A stretch of 64,000 nucleotides of DNA, from positions 5,730,001 to 5,794,000 of the forward strand of contig CM061107.1 of NCBI GenBank assembly GCA_030770545.1. The letters run 5' to 3'. The first letter of the stretch is position 1, and every line of letters begins with the position of its first letter. Of this stretch, positions 25,633 to 38,870 are shown in pieces. The notes beneath the pieces were generated by a model that searched no databases, was not told the origin of the DNA, and saw nothing but the letters and a program-made list of their open reading frames with translations. The stretch is from Macropodus opercularis. Taxonomy: Eukaryota > Chordata > Actinopteri > Anabantiformes > Osphronemidae. The translations under genes were made by a program, and so were the position numbers.

Positions 25633-25667
25633 GTTACCATGGTCACCGCAGCAGTTGCCAAGTCAAC
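25633..25667 (+). promoter_or_regulatory. Tandem RFX X-box-like sites
   Basis: The first 14-mer (25633-25646) is GTTACCATGGTCAC, one mismatch from the degenerate X-box GTNRCC-N2-RGNAAC. The second (25654-25667) is GTTGCCAAGTCAAC, also one mismatch in the right half. Their starts are 21 bases apart, two helical turns, so dimers would face the same side of the DNA. Binding is inference. Confidence 0.4.
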
Positions 25668-27910
25668 TGAGACCAAAATCGCAAGGATTAAGCTTTAATG
25701 TTACATATTGCAGTGATTTTTGTTACGAGTATTATTTATAAGCTGCCGTCGTTGCGCTGTGAGCACCCAGAGCCGTTTCTGCTTTGTGAGTGCTGATAAG
25801 CGCATGCCTATTTGTAATTGCTGGATGAAACTAGATACCGTAGTTTGCACCTTTCGGTCCCTAAGAGAAACAGTCTGGAGCTAGAGTTGCAGAATTCATG
25901 AGACAAAACACACAAGTGGCCTGGGAAATGAAAGGGAAAATGAATCCCGCTGAAGTGAGGAGTGTAGGTAGAAGGGGTGGGTGCACAGGGCATGTCTTAA
26001 TCTATTTCCAGAGGCTTTTGCCTGACTGCTTGCCTTTCAGCCCATTATTTTCCATGCTGTGGGTGAAAATGAAAGATAACAGGTCATGAGCAAGAGATTG
26101 GTAGGAAGGAAAAGGAGCATGTAGCCCATGCGCAACTGAAATATGCTCCAATAACCATGTTGTATGCAAAAGGGGAAACATCTTAAAAGAACGGAAATGA
26201 AGACGACGTGAATCTTGTGCTATGAGGAGGTGGAAATAAGTTTCATTCCAGATGGAGTTGCAGGAGAATGAAGCACTGCTAAGCCTCCCATCCAGACTTT
26301 TTACCTCCTGTTAACCTTGTTTTCAAGTACAAAGTATAAAATCATATACTTTAGCTTAGAGTCAACATAAATAATGTTAAGCAAAATATGCAGAACAGCA
26401 TATACCGAAACAATAAGACAGTGACTAATGGTACTATAAAGCAATTTTGAACATTGACTCGGGGCAAGAATAAATATAGCAGAACTCAACAATATAAACA
26501 GAAGCCAGATGCATTTTCAGAGACTTTTCAGAGGCTCAGAGATAGTAAATTTGTTCAGACAGACATTCTCACAGTTTGAGGGGAGCTACATGCTGGAGGA
26601 TGTGCTGTTGCCTAAGACACATTGCTGTTTATTTTTCTACCAGGTTCAATAGACTGAAGTCAATTTTGGAATTTACTCTCACAATGAAAAGTGGGGCTTT
26701 TCCATTTGTTAACATCTTCCAAGTCACGGGAAATTGATTATTGGACGACCAGCAAACTTTGGAGCTCGCCCGCCGTCCTCTCCTTTGTTCTGAAATTGCA
26801 TGTTTGCCGTTAGATATTGTCCAAGCCACTTCACAAACAGCACGAGTACACCCACAAATGTCAGGTGGACCTCTTGCCAATGAGCACAGGTCAAGAGGTG
26901 GAGAGCCAGGAGTGCACCAGTGGGTCAGAGAGGAGCACGCACTCAATTAACCCTTCTTTAAATGTGGCCGTGTCTCACAAGGTGCTGGCAGATGAGCTAC
27001 AGTGCGGAGATACAAAGTGATTTGATCGAGTGTGAAGCAGCAAGAAAGAACTGGAGACATTCAGTGCAGTGAGTGCTTGACTTTCCCCTTTTAGCTGGGT
27101 GTTTTATTTTATTAGTGTAGAATAAAAAGACAGACAGATCCAGAAGCAAATCTCCAGTGGACTGAGCTGATGACTTATTCTTTTTGAGTTCTGGCATAGT
27201 CCACACGAAGGTGAGGCCACTTTGATACGTGCTGCATCCTGTTCAAATGCGTTTTGTAGTAGTGAACAGCATTATGGTTATGTGAGGTGTGTGGGGAGTC
27301 GCGTAATAGTATTTCCAGCACGTAATTGAAGGAAAAAGTTCTGACAACAGTTGCTGTGGGTATGTTAAATAAATAAATCAACTTGAAACAAGAAACTAAC
27401 ACAATAACAAGAGAAGTGAGTCAGATAATCTTCTTTGACACGGTGCACACAGAGGTTAAACTAATTTTAAAGCCATGTTTGGACCTGCGTTAGAGCCAAT
27501 AATAATCTAATTAGTTTGATGGAGTGAGCAACATACGACGCATTTGTGAGCAAGACGTTCATTTTGGTGAATCTCACTCTCCATTACAGCCTCTGAACAG
27601 ACAAGAGGCATTATCATCCGTATGCAGGCATAAAATGCATCGCAGACAAATGGGCTGGGATGAGTTTTGCTAATTAATGAAGTGTGATGGCACCAGTGCT
27701 CACAAATACGACTAGTCTCATACCATTTCAAGACACTGACAATCAAGCTGCTGTAGGCAAACTATCAGATGTCACACTCTTGCTTTGGTGTGCAAATTAG
27801 GCCACGTGACCTTTCTTTAATCTATGCAAAGTATTCTTCACAACATAATCAGACTATCAGGTAGTAATTAAAAGACATAACAATGGCAAGAACACGCTTT
27901 GTCTTTACAG
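25668..27910. other. Intronic stretch without recognisable features
   Basis: The open frame of 105 codons at 26629-26946 (minus) overlaps shorter plus-strand frames and shows no known domain. No repeat family was recognised. Confidence 0.6.
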
Positions 27911-28110
27911 CCCTTAAACAAACATCAAGCTCAATGCCCCATGAAATAATAACCCACTCTTCAATTCCTAATCAGTCATAAACATTAATTGTGGCATCTT
28001 TCATTTCACATAAACAGTAATTGCGCATAGAAATTAGTTCATGTCAAGGGTCTGAAAGCAAAGGTTATGAACCCTCTGCTTTCTGACGGGGCTTGCTCCC
28101 CATTTGCGCT
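27911..28110. promoter_or_regulatory. Conserved non-coding element candidate
   Basis: AT-rich unique block with CCTAATCAG, ACATTAATTGTGG, CAGTAATTGCGC and AATTAGTTC, that is four homeodomain-type cores in about 100 bases. Not verified by alignment. Confidence 0.3.
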
Positions 28111-29768
28111 GTCACAATCGTGAAGATGTTAGGATCAGGACAAGCGGAGCCCCTTCTGGTTTCGGATCAGCATCACTGTTTTCTTTGATTCGCTGACTGA
28201 CAGAATCTGCTGCGTCTCGTCACATCAGCCGGGCCGACCGCCCCGCATGCGAGCTGCAGCGTCTGCCCTTTTCAAATCTTAAAGTGTCTCTCTTCCCCAG
28301 CACTCCCACACTTCTCTCAAGTGAGATTGGCACTCACAGGGTGGGTGAATGAGGCATGATCTCACTCTGGTAGGTGATGACATTGACAGGAGCAGCCAGT
28401 CACTCCGAGTTGTTTAAACAGAGTTGAGGCGCAGGCTATCTATGGCTTGAGGTGGCGGCTGGGGGCGAGAGGTTGATGATCCTCCAGACTAGTGAGAACA
28501 AACATGTCCATTTATGGCCACATGATACGATGTGATGTCTCTCCTGGCTATGTGGACAGAACATGCAGAGCCATGACCTGGATTCATATCCCCAGAGAGC
28601 CCAGCAGTGTTTATGATGACTGTCCACTGTCTGCAAAGTCATATTCATCAAAACTGCTGCAGACGTTTCGCTCGATTTCAAACGACTTATAGCTTAAAAA
28701 GATTTTAATTTCAGATTCTTGCTAGAGGACATAAAAAATGAACCAGACAAGGAATGGTGACTTCTCACTATCCATTTTCAATTAATTTTCATATATGGTC
28801 AGACGCAACATAGTTTAAATTTAATCAAAGTAATAGGGCTTAGCAAGAACAAAGTCTAGGTGAGTGGCTACAGGCAATGTGGAAATATCCTTAAGATAAA
28901 ACAAAAGTCAGATCCAGTATTTCACAATTCCTATTGAAATAGTTTAAAAAGGCCTATAAATGCTGATATAAGTGCACTGCTACCCTACCTGCTCTTACTA
29001 TTCCCTCAAAGCAGTGAAATGCAAACCTGCGCAATGCTCATAAATTATATTCCCAGGCGAACCACAAATAAGGATTTAGCAATAGGTAGAGAGAATTTAC
29101 AGGGCCTCACTTCTTAGAGATGCATCTCATTTGTTTTTACTGTGGCTAAGAAGCTACACTTAAAGGGAAACGCTGTTCCTGGGAGAGCTTTACTGCCAGA
29201 CCGCACATGGCTGCAGGATTCTTTTCTCGGGTCTTTGCTACTTATTGTAGAGAGGCTTGTTTCTGCTTGAGGATCAGATGGAAAGCAGTCGGGGCTGGGC
29301 TGGCACGATTTCGAAACTGGAGAGTAATCATAATCCTGAGGGCTAATAAAAGGGGGACAAATTTGAGTAGCACAGACTGGACGCGAAATGCATTTGGACC
29401 AAGCAACGAGTGTGTTCTTTCTTTCGGAGCTATTTTTAAACCATGACGTCGAACGGTGAGCAGGGGGTAGTGTTCTTTTCTGACAGCGCTCAGGCTTTTT
29501 GACTCGAGTCAGCACCTCTGTTACAGATCACATGGATTAGAGGCCAAGAATGAACAATGTGCGCCGGGATCTGGCACAGAGGAGCGTCAGTACTGCCAGC
29601 ACACTTCATCCATCCATGCTGGCAGCCCGTCCGTAGCTCACACTCTGCAGTCGGCGCACCCCTTCCAAACACATCACCAAAGAAGAGATTACTTTAGGAA
29701 ACATGATACTACAACCGTCGTACAACCCGACTACACCAAGCATTTACATGCAAAAACAGGCCACGAGC
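28111..29768. other. Intronic stretch without recognisable features
   Basis: No exon or repeat is supported. The minus-strand frame of 133 codons at 29114-29515 begins well but has no recognisable domain or splice context. Confidence 0.6.
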
Positions 29769-29789
29769 TTCAGCACCATGGTCAGCTCC
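29769..29789 (+). promoter_or_regulatory. RE1/NRSE site (REST-binding) candidate
   Basis: The left half TTCAGCACC (29769-29777) is perfect, the spacer is two bases, and the right half is GGTCAGCTCC (29780-29789). Against the 21-base RE1 consensus this is 18 of 21 matches with canonical spacing. One mismatch (A to T at the third base of the right half) falls in the constrained core and may weaken it. REST silences neuronal genes outside neurons, which suits an intronic site in nrg3. Binding is inference. Confidence 0.55.
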
Positions 29790-32700
29790 CTGCTTGTCTG
29801 TGGGTCTATTGGCACCGTGATTCAGTGGTGGAGAGAATTGGAGACGACACTTCAAGATTCACTGTGCGAGGCTGAAGCGTCACTTGACTGCTTCGAGCAG
29901 CCACCGTCTCTCTTTCCTCCACCCTTCAGAATCAGCACAAATGTTTTAATACATGCAAGTCAAATTAGTTTGAAATATATTCAACTTCATATCACAATTA
30001 CCATCAGCCCTACAGTGCATAATATGGTGCCTACATTTCCTGCGTGTTCCCCTGTGTTCTCATTATCTGCCTGTTGTAGGATGAGGTTCTGCTGCTCGTT
30101 GAGCATGTAATAAACACGGACTTTGTTTTTGATTTTAAAAAATGGGTTTGATATATATTTGATTCAAAAAGGTTTGAATGTATCACTAACAATGGCAGAA
30201 ACTCTTTAATTATTATATATAACAATATTATCAAGTACGAGTCAATAACCACGTACTGTACATGTAGTGTAGAATCCATCTGCAAGGCAATTTCCTGAAT
30301 CATTTTGTGTCACTTTGTATTTTGGGTCATGTCTGATGATTCTATAACAACAGACACTGATTAGGTCATGTCTGTTGACTCAAAATGTCAAGTGTGCGAA
30401 GGAAAACAATCGGTTTAAGATTTTTTACATGCAGGTTTAGAACAGCTTTAGGTATAGAAAATAGGTATAAAGCATGAGGGTACAATCCAAAGTCTCAAAC
30501 TTATCCAATTTTAAATATTCACTATAAATACCAGCAGTGTGATTTAACCTCACACTGACCCATAAATCGCTGCTCTTCAGGCAGGTAGTGAGCGGCATAC
30601 CGCTGTATGCCTGAGGTTTACTTCTAAATGTATTGTCTAACATGTGCTGTACCTGAGTAGGTCTAAAGGAAGCAATTGAGTAAATTCTGAGTGTTTCCTA
30701 TTGTATCACTTATGTGCTACTTGACACTGCGTTCCCTGTCCAGTAAGTGCTCTCAAATAATTCTCCACATCCCTTTCTCTTCATCACCACAACCTGCCCA
30801 CTGCTTGCGCCACCTCGTCCTTGCTCATCTGCCTCTTAGAGCTTAGACTCCTACATATCACGAGAGAGGTACAGTAAGAGTTGAGAAGATCACTGTGGGA
30901 GCATTTTGGTTTTTTACCATAATTATTCATGTAATGTTTCTCTGCCTCCATCCACACAAGTATTTTGCCATCAAGGCTTGAGTAAAACGTGACTTTTAGC
31001 ACTGCAGCGTTGCCACTTCCTCCATCTGTGAGAGCACACAGGGATATGTCTACGTACTGGAAGCCCTCGCTGACGCCGTGGTTAATTGACAAGTTGATTG
31101 ACAACTCAAATGCCAGAGGCTGCCATTACGTTCAGCATTCACCTACAAGCTGGGAGACCTTTCTCACCTTTCACTGAGCAGAATACACTTGACAGAATGT
31201 TTATTGTTTTAAATATGATATTATTGCTCATTCTTCCTCACACAGGCTCAGGTTCAATCAAGTTTGCACATGAAATATGTAAAGTTAAAGGAAACATTCA
31301 ATCGCTTTCTTGCCAAACGTTAGATGAGAAGATGTGATATTATTTGCAGAAAGTTAGATTAATTTAGCATAGAAATCCCACCCGGGAAGTGGTTGCTACT
31401 ATAACTTGGCATAGTGTGTTAAGTTAAGTTATCTGTGCTACGTAAATAGGATTTGTGCTGCACATACACAGAAATATGAGCCAAGTGAAATGCAAAACCC
31501 CAGTGGATGATCCAAAACAGTCTAGTTGTAGAAATCACAGCTGGAAAGTGTTTTATGGATGTGAATGAAACCGTGTTGCAAATGTGCTGCTCTGTTGCTA
31601 AAAATAAAAGTTGGATAACTTTTAATAGAGATTTCCACTAGCAACAAAATGCAATATAAAACTTTGCGTAGGAAGGCGTAATCATATTTACCCTAAGCAA
31701 ACCTATACATAAACAGAATGATCCAACATCCTGTGTGTAACCAGCAGCATCCGGCAGCACCAGAGAGGAGAACTCGGCCGTGAATGTGTCATCACAGATG
31801 AGCAAACTGGTTTAAAAAAGAAAAAAAAAAGTGAGGAACAAAAATAAAATCCATATCATTTGTGATTCACGATTGTAAATAGCATCACAAAAGCTGCAGG
31901 GGCGCTTCAGTGAATGACACATATAAGAATACTGATTCTTACTAAGAGGCAGCTACACATAATTTTAGATTTTCTTCCTGAAATAAACGTTTGAAGCACT
32001 TTACGATGGCACCAGGGAGGTGACACACAGATGGTAATACTTTCAGTCTGCAGGCAAAGATTTCAGGTGTCGCTTTCAAAAGCCACGATTGTCCAATTGA
32101 TGTTTGTTTTGTTTCAGCGTTGACATAAAAAGCCAGAATAAATAAACCAGCGATTACGTGTCACGCGTCTGCAATGAAAGCAGACATATTGCTCTGTGCT
32201 GCATTCCTGAATATCGCTTCAAAGGGCCAGAACATGCCTGCTTACCCTTGGTTACTGACATAAAATATAGATGGCTTGAGTCAAAAGCAGAGCAACACAA
32301 AGGCTCGTTTGAAAGAATACCACGGCACCCTCAGCTGGAGGCTGCCATCTAGACTCGGAAGTGCCCGCTCTGCACTGAATTCTGATTGCAGCTGCATCTT
32401 CTTTTTCCTTTTTTTGTTTTTTGGTAAGATTCTCATCAAACTCTGTGTGACCTCAGTGTTGACCAGAGCAAAAAGCTGGCACCACTAAAAGACAGAGGGA
32501 GAGTGAATGATGACAAAGAGCGGGACACGGAACAGACAACAACACAGAGGCACCAGAGAAGGGATGAAGAGGGAGCTTACTCTTTATTTAAACAAGCCGA
32601 TTCAGGTTTCAGTTATGAATGTCACATAGCTGCACCCCCTCCATCTCCCCATCCTCAGTTTAAACTTGCGGAATTATCGGATTTGTTTGCTCACTGCCGT

Positions 32701-33192
32701 GGTAAAGTAAATACACAACCGCCCCAGACGAGTCACTAAATGGACAGTTTGTTTATTCCTGGCCGATATCAACTTGTGCTACGACAGAGTTTCGCTGTCC
32801 CGTCAGTCGAGGGCAGGTTGGCACAACATCCAACTACGGCGATGGCATACAAATCCATCCGTGTTCTCCAGACAGTGATAATCCCCACTGATCTCCTCTC
32901 TGCCTCTCCACCCGCCTGCCTCCCCTGCTATCAGACAATGCAGAGGGAGGGAGGGACGGTCGGGGGAAATAGAGCAGGGGAGCAGTGTCAGGGAGCAACA
33001 GAGGAGGAGGGAGGTCAGAGGGGACACACAAGAGACATATGAAGAGAAATATGGAGTAAGCAGCTCCACATCAGCCTCCCCCGTGATGTCACAAAGGCTC
33101 ACTGTGCTGCTATGATGCACATGATATGCTGGGGAGGATTAAGCAGTAATCACAGGGGTTTGGCTGTCCTCGCAAGGGAGTGTCTAAATCCG
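29790..33192. other. Intronic stretch without recognisable genes
   Basis: It holds an A-rich interruption (A6 G A10) near 31814-31830 and otherwise unique sequence. Open frames of 135 (29703-30110, plus), 106 (30784-31104, minus) and 105 codons (32803-33120, minus) show no recognisable similarity. Confidence 0.6.
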
Positions 33193-33203
33193 CCCCCCCC
33201 CCC
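33193..33203 (-). repeat. Poly-C run (C11), G11 in the nrg3 sense strand
   Basis: Eleven consecutive C residues just left of the CTCF-like core. The gene's transcript would read G11 here. Confidence 0.9.
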
Positions 33204-33221
33204 TCCGACCCACCAGCAGTT

Positions 33222-33236
33222 GAGCCCTCTGCTGGC
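33222..33236 (-). promoter_or_regulatory. CTCF-like core motif
   Basis: The minus strand reads GCCAGCAGAGGGCTC, matching the CTCF core CCASYAGRGGGC completely, with one deviation in the two following bases. CTCF sites of this form organise chromatin loops in vertebrates and are frequent in long gene introns. Binding and orientation effects are inference. Confidence 0.45.
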
Positions 33237-33799
33237 TTATCTGAGCGATGTACCTGGGCAAAGAGTCAAAGGTGCTGAGGGAGGATTTTAAGACCGAGCC
33301 GAGAAGAAAGCGGAGGCTCCCTAATCACAAACAACACATGCGGTTTGTCCTCAAAAGAGAAAAGACAACAAAGGAGTCTAAATAAAAGCAGCTTGTCTCT
33401 TAACTGTTCAAAATATCACCAGCTTAAAAACGTACTATGCCAGCCACTGTACCTACAACGTGAATCGTTTCTTTTTCTTCTCTTTGCTAATTGAAGTTAA
33501 CATTCTGTGTCTGTAGTTCAGGGAGTGATTAGTGTGACGCGTGTCTCCTTTGTTTGGCCTCCTCCTACAACCCTGGAACAATCTCATCCACTTTTTTTTC
33601 CTTCACCAAGGGAATTGTTAAAGGCTCCACTCTCCCCCGTTGTGTGGGATACAGTGTGAGACGGTGAGACCCAGCCTGCTCTGTTGGTGCTTATGTGACA
33701 TCTAATAACACACAGCACATCCGGTGCTGGAAAAGCCAGAGTAAACTTTAGCTCTTTTCATTTCTCACCACATCATGAACACAGGCTGCTGAACAATGA

Positions 33800-33819
33800 C
33801 CCCCCCCACCCCACCCCCC
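33800..33819 (-). other. Three C-runs; G-quadruplex potential on the nrg3 sense strand
   Basis: C8, C4 and C6 are separated by single A residues. The sense strand therefore reads G6-T-G4-T-G8, enough for four runs of three G with very short loops. The intronic RNA as well as the DNA could fold. Formation is inference. Confidence 0.5.
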
Positions 33820-36800
33820 ATGCTTCAGCCGCCACATCACATCATTATCTCACGGTTCTTCCTGTACGGCTGTGAAACGACACGACGTGTGCAGCGCAGA
33901 CTGTCGTGTGAATAACAAAACACTGGGTATGGAATTCTAAATGTCACGAATGTCCCAGATAGACGGAGCAAATCATGTTTGATTTTCTGGCTTTTCTTGA
34001 AATTTACTTGACATTTAGTTGGACTTTGATGAGAGCAGCCATCCACCCTAAGCCACTGAGCAAGTTGTCTGCTGGCAAACCTCCCTGACACTGGTTTAAC
34101 CCCTGACCCCTCCCTGACCAATTGTCACCTGCCTGTCTCATCCTGGCTCCATCTTCTGGAAGCAATGAGTCCTAAAGGCAATGAGTTGGTCACAGATGGA
34201 AACATGAATATGAGTATTTTTATGGCATAACACACTGGTAAGATAATAATGAGCCATCTCATGGCTGCAGATGAAAAACACGATACCACACAGCATTAGT
34301 CTTCATTCACATACAGATTGATTCCTGTAGGCATCACTGTAATGACCTTTTAGCTGTTGCATTTACAGACAGACCTTTACTCAAACTGCTTCTCCCGAGT
34401 CTCCCGTAAGCCAGACTAGATAGAGTGAGGAGAAGGAAAAGAATCCCTATATATCCCAGACGCTTTTCGATTAGAATGATTCTGATTTAAACTGTATTTT
34501 AGTAGCACATCCATTCTGCCAGGACTCACCTCTAAAATGGAAGCGAGAGAAAGTCCATTCTGCATAATGAAATCAGGCAGATGACTCTGGTCCTTACTTC
34601 ACACACTCTCCCATCACATTTAGGTCTACAGACACCTGTGATTGGATTTTGACAACTTGGGGGTTGATGCTTTTCACTACTGCACCGTGCCATTTTCAAA
34701 ATTACAAAGCCATAACAGGGCATAGAAAGGTCTGAGTGGCTGCGAGAGGTGCTGCATCCTTTGTTGGAGGAAAAGTTTGATTTTGCCATTCTGTAATCCT
34801 CTGTCTCCCTTGACGTGTTCTCTGTAAAGGTGCCGGAAAGAATCAAATCAAAATTCAGTGCACAAAACAACATTTCAGAGAAGAGCAACCCTGATCTGAT
34901 AATAGGGTTGCGGCTCCGGGAGCTTTTTGGTGACACAAGATGAAAACATCTTCCTTTTCTTTTGCATACATCCTCTTCTTTTGCTTTGCAAGAAAGCTGT
35001 CTATTCTATCACATCATTAAAGGTGGAGGACAGGCGAGCGCAGAAAGGTTGAGACGAGCTGGAGGTAGAAGACTCAACTTTTATTTTTTTATCTTTGGTT
35101 AGAAGAATGAGAATCCTGCTGAAAACAAGGGTGAGCTCTTTGTCCTTTCGGTCACTTGGGGAAGTCTAGTGAGGCCCAAAGTGCCTCACTAAGATGGATA
35201 CACAGACACAGAACAGCTCAGCCTGCACTCTTGCACTCTGGAGGACTTCCAAAGCTGCTGCCGAAAAAAAATGAGAATGGCAAGGGAAAAGCAATGTGGT
35301 CGTGCGTCTGACAACAACAGATGTTGTAATCCCGGCTGCGCAGCGGTGAAGGCACGTATCTGTGGTGGAGATGCTGAACCGCTGGCCCGGGGTTTAAAGC
35401 AACACTACTTTCACAAGCCATTGCTCTCATTGTTACCCTGCTGCAGTCAGTCATGCAGATGCTTGTGTAATGCCGTGCACGCAGTAATCACAGGATTACA
35501 ACTACTGTAAGCAGACGCTAGCATGGCGTCAGTCGTTCCTTTCACGCACACTCCGTGTATTATTCTAACTGTTGAGTCTCATGACACACGAGAGTCACAT
35601 GTGTATGAAATGATTACATGTACTGTATGACATCTGCACCAGTCAGTCGTGTCCTCCTTTTCTGCCACAGCGGCTGCTCACTGAAGCTCCTCCTAACATT
35701 AATCATGCTTAGTTTTCTTACAGTATGTCAAACCGTGGCGATACGAAGGTTCAGTCGACACGAAAAATGAAAGAGAGGCGCCCGAAGACACACAAGCAGC
35801 GAGGGCAAGAGGAACACAACACATTATTTCTGGCAGCCTCTGCAAGCATCCCTGTCAGTCACACTCATTAGCATCCAATTGCGAGAGGAGGGCTACTCCA
35901 ACCACCATAGTGGAACACGAGCTGGCAGCGACAGCAGTGGAGGACAAGCCAGGACTTCACCAGCGAGCCAGGTCCACGCTTTCAGCCCTGTTCTTTCGTT
36001 CAACTAGTGAACTGCCAGATGTGCATAATCTGCTTTAACTGGTTTCCAACATGATGAAGAACTGGCGCAATCCAGACTCGTCCCCATTTCCACTAGAACA
36101 CTTACAAGAATAAAGCCGTGTATTACGCTTATTCAGTCTCTGCTCCGTCGTCAACTGCAGGAAATACTTAAAGCGATGTCTTGTTTTCCTGACCTACGCA
36201 GAGCACGTGTGGGCCTCGCTGCGAGACGAGCTACACTGTCCACACACACAAAGGCGGGCGCATCGGCGAATAAAAATATATTATTACAACACTGTCTATT
36301 ACATTCGCCACCTCTGTGCCCAGCGGCAGGGTACACGGTATAGATAATGGAAGTCTATTTCATATGTGAGTGTGCACCAGAGCCTAAGTGACCATGACAA
36401 ACCTGATTTTACGCAGTTATTTGAATAGACAGCACACTTTTACATCCCAGAACTGGACAATGCTTGAGTCAGAGAAGTGAATGCGATACACTCGTGTTCT
36501 GTTTAACCTCCAGCTGCTTCCCTGATGCTTCTCTCTGTCTACAACGCTGGCTTTAAACCAGGCCTCACACCAAAATGTTATTTATTGTTGAATAGGAGCG
36601 TTCACGCCATTTTTTTTCCCAACATTTTCAAACGTATTACAAAAAATGGCGCTTGAAAAGAAAAGCAGCAGACACGATTGCAGGCCCATGTTTCTCGCTG
36701 CTTCAGACGTTTTTTCCCATTAATGTACAGAGGAAAATAACAGCCTTTATTAAACTGCTTGTGATCACTTGAAACATGGTCAGGATTACCAGCGCGGCTC

Positions 36801-38690
36801 TCATCCTCAAATTCAAGTAAATAAAAAGCTTGAGACAGAAATGAGTCACGAATGGTAATGTGACCACAGCGCTGGATGAGTCAAAAGCTTCCTTTCCCTC
36901 TGTTATTCAAAGCGTCATAATACATCATCTCTTACCCTTCTGTTCTGAGCCTAAGAACTAATGTAGTGCTTTGGCTTTTTTATCGTCATGACATTACTGA
37001 TACAAGACTTGACATCAGCTGCCTGTGCTGGTTATGTATCCGCTGGTAATAGCAGTGAGAGACAGAGGCAAACATGAATTGAGGGGATGACATGTCGAGA
37101 GAGACCCATGGTTGTGTGCTTTACATAGGAGCGCCACAAATAACCTGGAGCCGCTGCCAAAGATTACACCTGCTGTCAGGAGAGTCGTTCAGAGCATTAT
37201 GAAAAAGCAAACCTCTGCTCCGCTGCACGTAATAAGCTGTAACCTCACATGGCATGTACCTGAATATGTGGATCTGCTCAGCTGACATTTATTCACCACT
37301 GTTGCTTATTTTACATTTTCTAATCCATGGTCGTCGTGGTCTTTTGCAGGACTGAATTTTAATTCCACTACCTTTACATATCAGGGAATAAAACTGTTCT
37401 GTGTGTGTCTAATAACTAATACATATAAACATTTGCATCAAATTCGAATCTCTCTTCTGTCTGACTTAGACCAGAGCGTTAAGAAGAAAACACTTTTTAA
37501 TGTTTCCCCCACTACCCAAAGCAATTCGTTGAGCTGTTCATTTGATTCATTCCTTACACTAACAGGGTTTGTGCCCTGCAACAAAAATATAGAAATCTAG
37601 AGAAGGAAAGGCAGCGAACGATCCCTGGCTGGGTTTGAACTGATTAAAGCTGGAGAAGTGGCCTGCTAACGAAGCAGTATTCTGCTCTGGAGGCCAGTAA
37701 CTTGATAAATAAAGAAATTGGCATGTGTGCCTGTTTCAGTTCAGTGGAAGGTCACGGTGTGGGTGTGTATAATATTTGATTTGTTACTTATCACTTCCCT
37801 CTTTCAGTTCTGCATATGACTGGATAAGTCATTCATCTGAAACCATTCATTTTGTATTGAAAGCTGAATCTTAGCTTTTATTTGTGGTCAAATGTTAATG
37901 TCCCCAGTCCTTATGACACAGACGCCTAGAAGCAAGACACCGAGTGAAATCTGGTCCCTAAACATAGTCTAGCTGACTTCAGACAGACTCCTTTCCCTGA
38001 AATCAGCGAGATATTTTCTTTTCTCAAGCATTGCGACATCTACTACTGAGATTATGTTAACTGCATAAGAGTGAAGCTGCAAATACTGGAAGTGCATGAA
38101 GCAAAACGCAATCAGCCAATCCGGCCTCATCTCCATGTTTAAACGGTTTCCTTAAACATCGGTATGTTATTACTCTCTGTCTGAGCCATGATTGGAGACC
38201 AAAGGCTCAACACTCCCGCAGAGTGATGGGACACAACGATGCAGGACTTCATTTTACAATCCATTTCACAAACTTTGAAAGTATTCTCTAGGCTACATAT
38301 TTTGTCAAATTGCAGGGCGCGCGAGAGGCCAAAACATCCCACCATTCATCCCACAACTGAGGATGACCTTGCTTAGATAAAAATCAATTTGCACTCGCTA
38401 AAGGGTAGCATTCAAAGGTGCTAATCGTCATTCTGAAAACCCGTGCAACCGTCAGTCCAGTCCCTCTGTGATCGGCCGAATGTCGTTTCATGAATGCTCC
38501 CTAGCATGCGCCATATCTCATCATCAGTGTTACTCCCTTACAAGGAGGCAGAGTTCATCCTTGACAATCTAATTAGAACAATAAGATGGACGTCGACATC
38601 TGGCTGTGCACTGTAAAACGGTCACTGTAACAGCCAGAGCTGCAAGTCAACACTTTCTGTAACGAAGCAGAACTAATCCTGAATTAGTTA
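33820..38690. other. Intronic stretch without recognisable genes
   Basis: Mostly unique sequence. The 134-codon frame at 34532-34936 (minus) has no recognisable domain. Around 35690-35890 ACATTAATCATGC and CATTAGCATCCAATTGC could be regulatory. No repeat family seen. Confidence 0.55.
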
Positions 38691-38870
38691 TGCTAGGATA
38701 CTGACCAGGTCAGGATTCTGATGAATAAGGTAATAACCTGCCTTTAAATCAATGACTGCTGTAATTAAACTGGAGCGATTTAATCAGATAAAGGAGTGAG
38801 TGTGGATGCAGCCAGGCATGCATAATCATTATTCAGCTAGTTAAACTCTACAGCAACACATATTTCACAT
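38691..38870. promoter_or_regulatory. Conserved non-coding element candidate
   Basis: Unique block with GGTAATAACC, GTAATTAAAC, TTTAATCAG and GCATGCATAATCATTATTC, the last resembling POU/homeodomain composite sites. Judged by motif density only. Confidence 0.3.
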
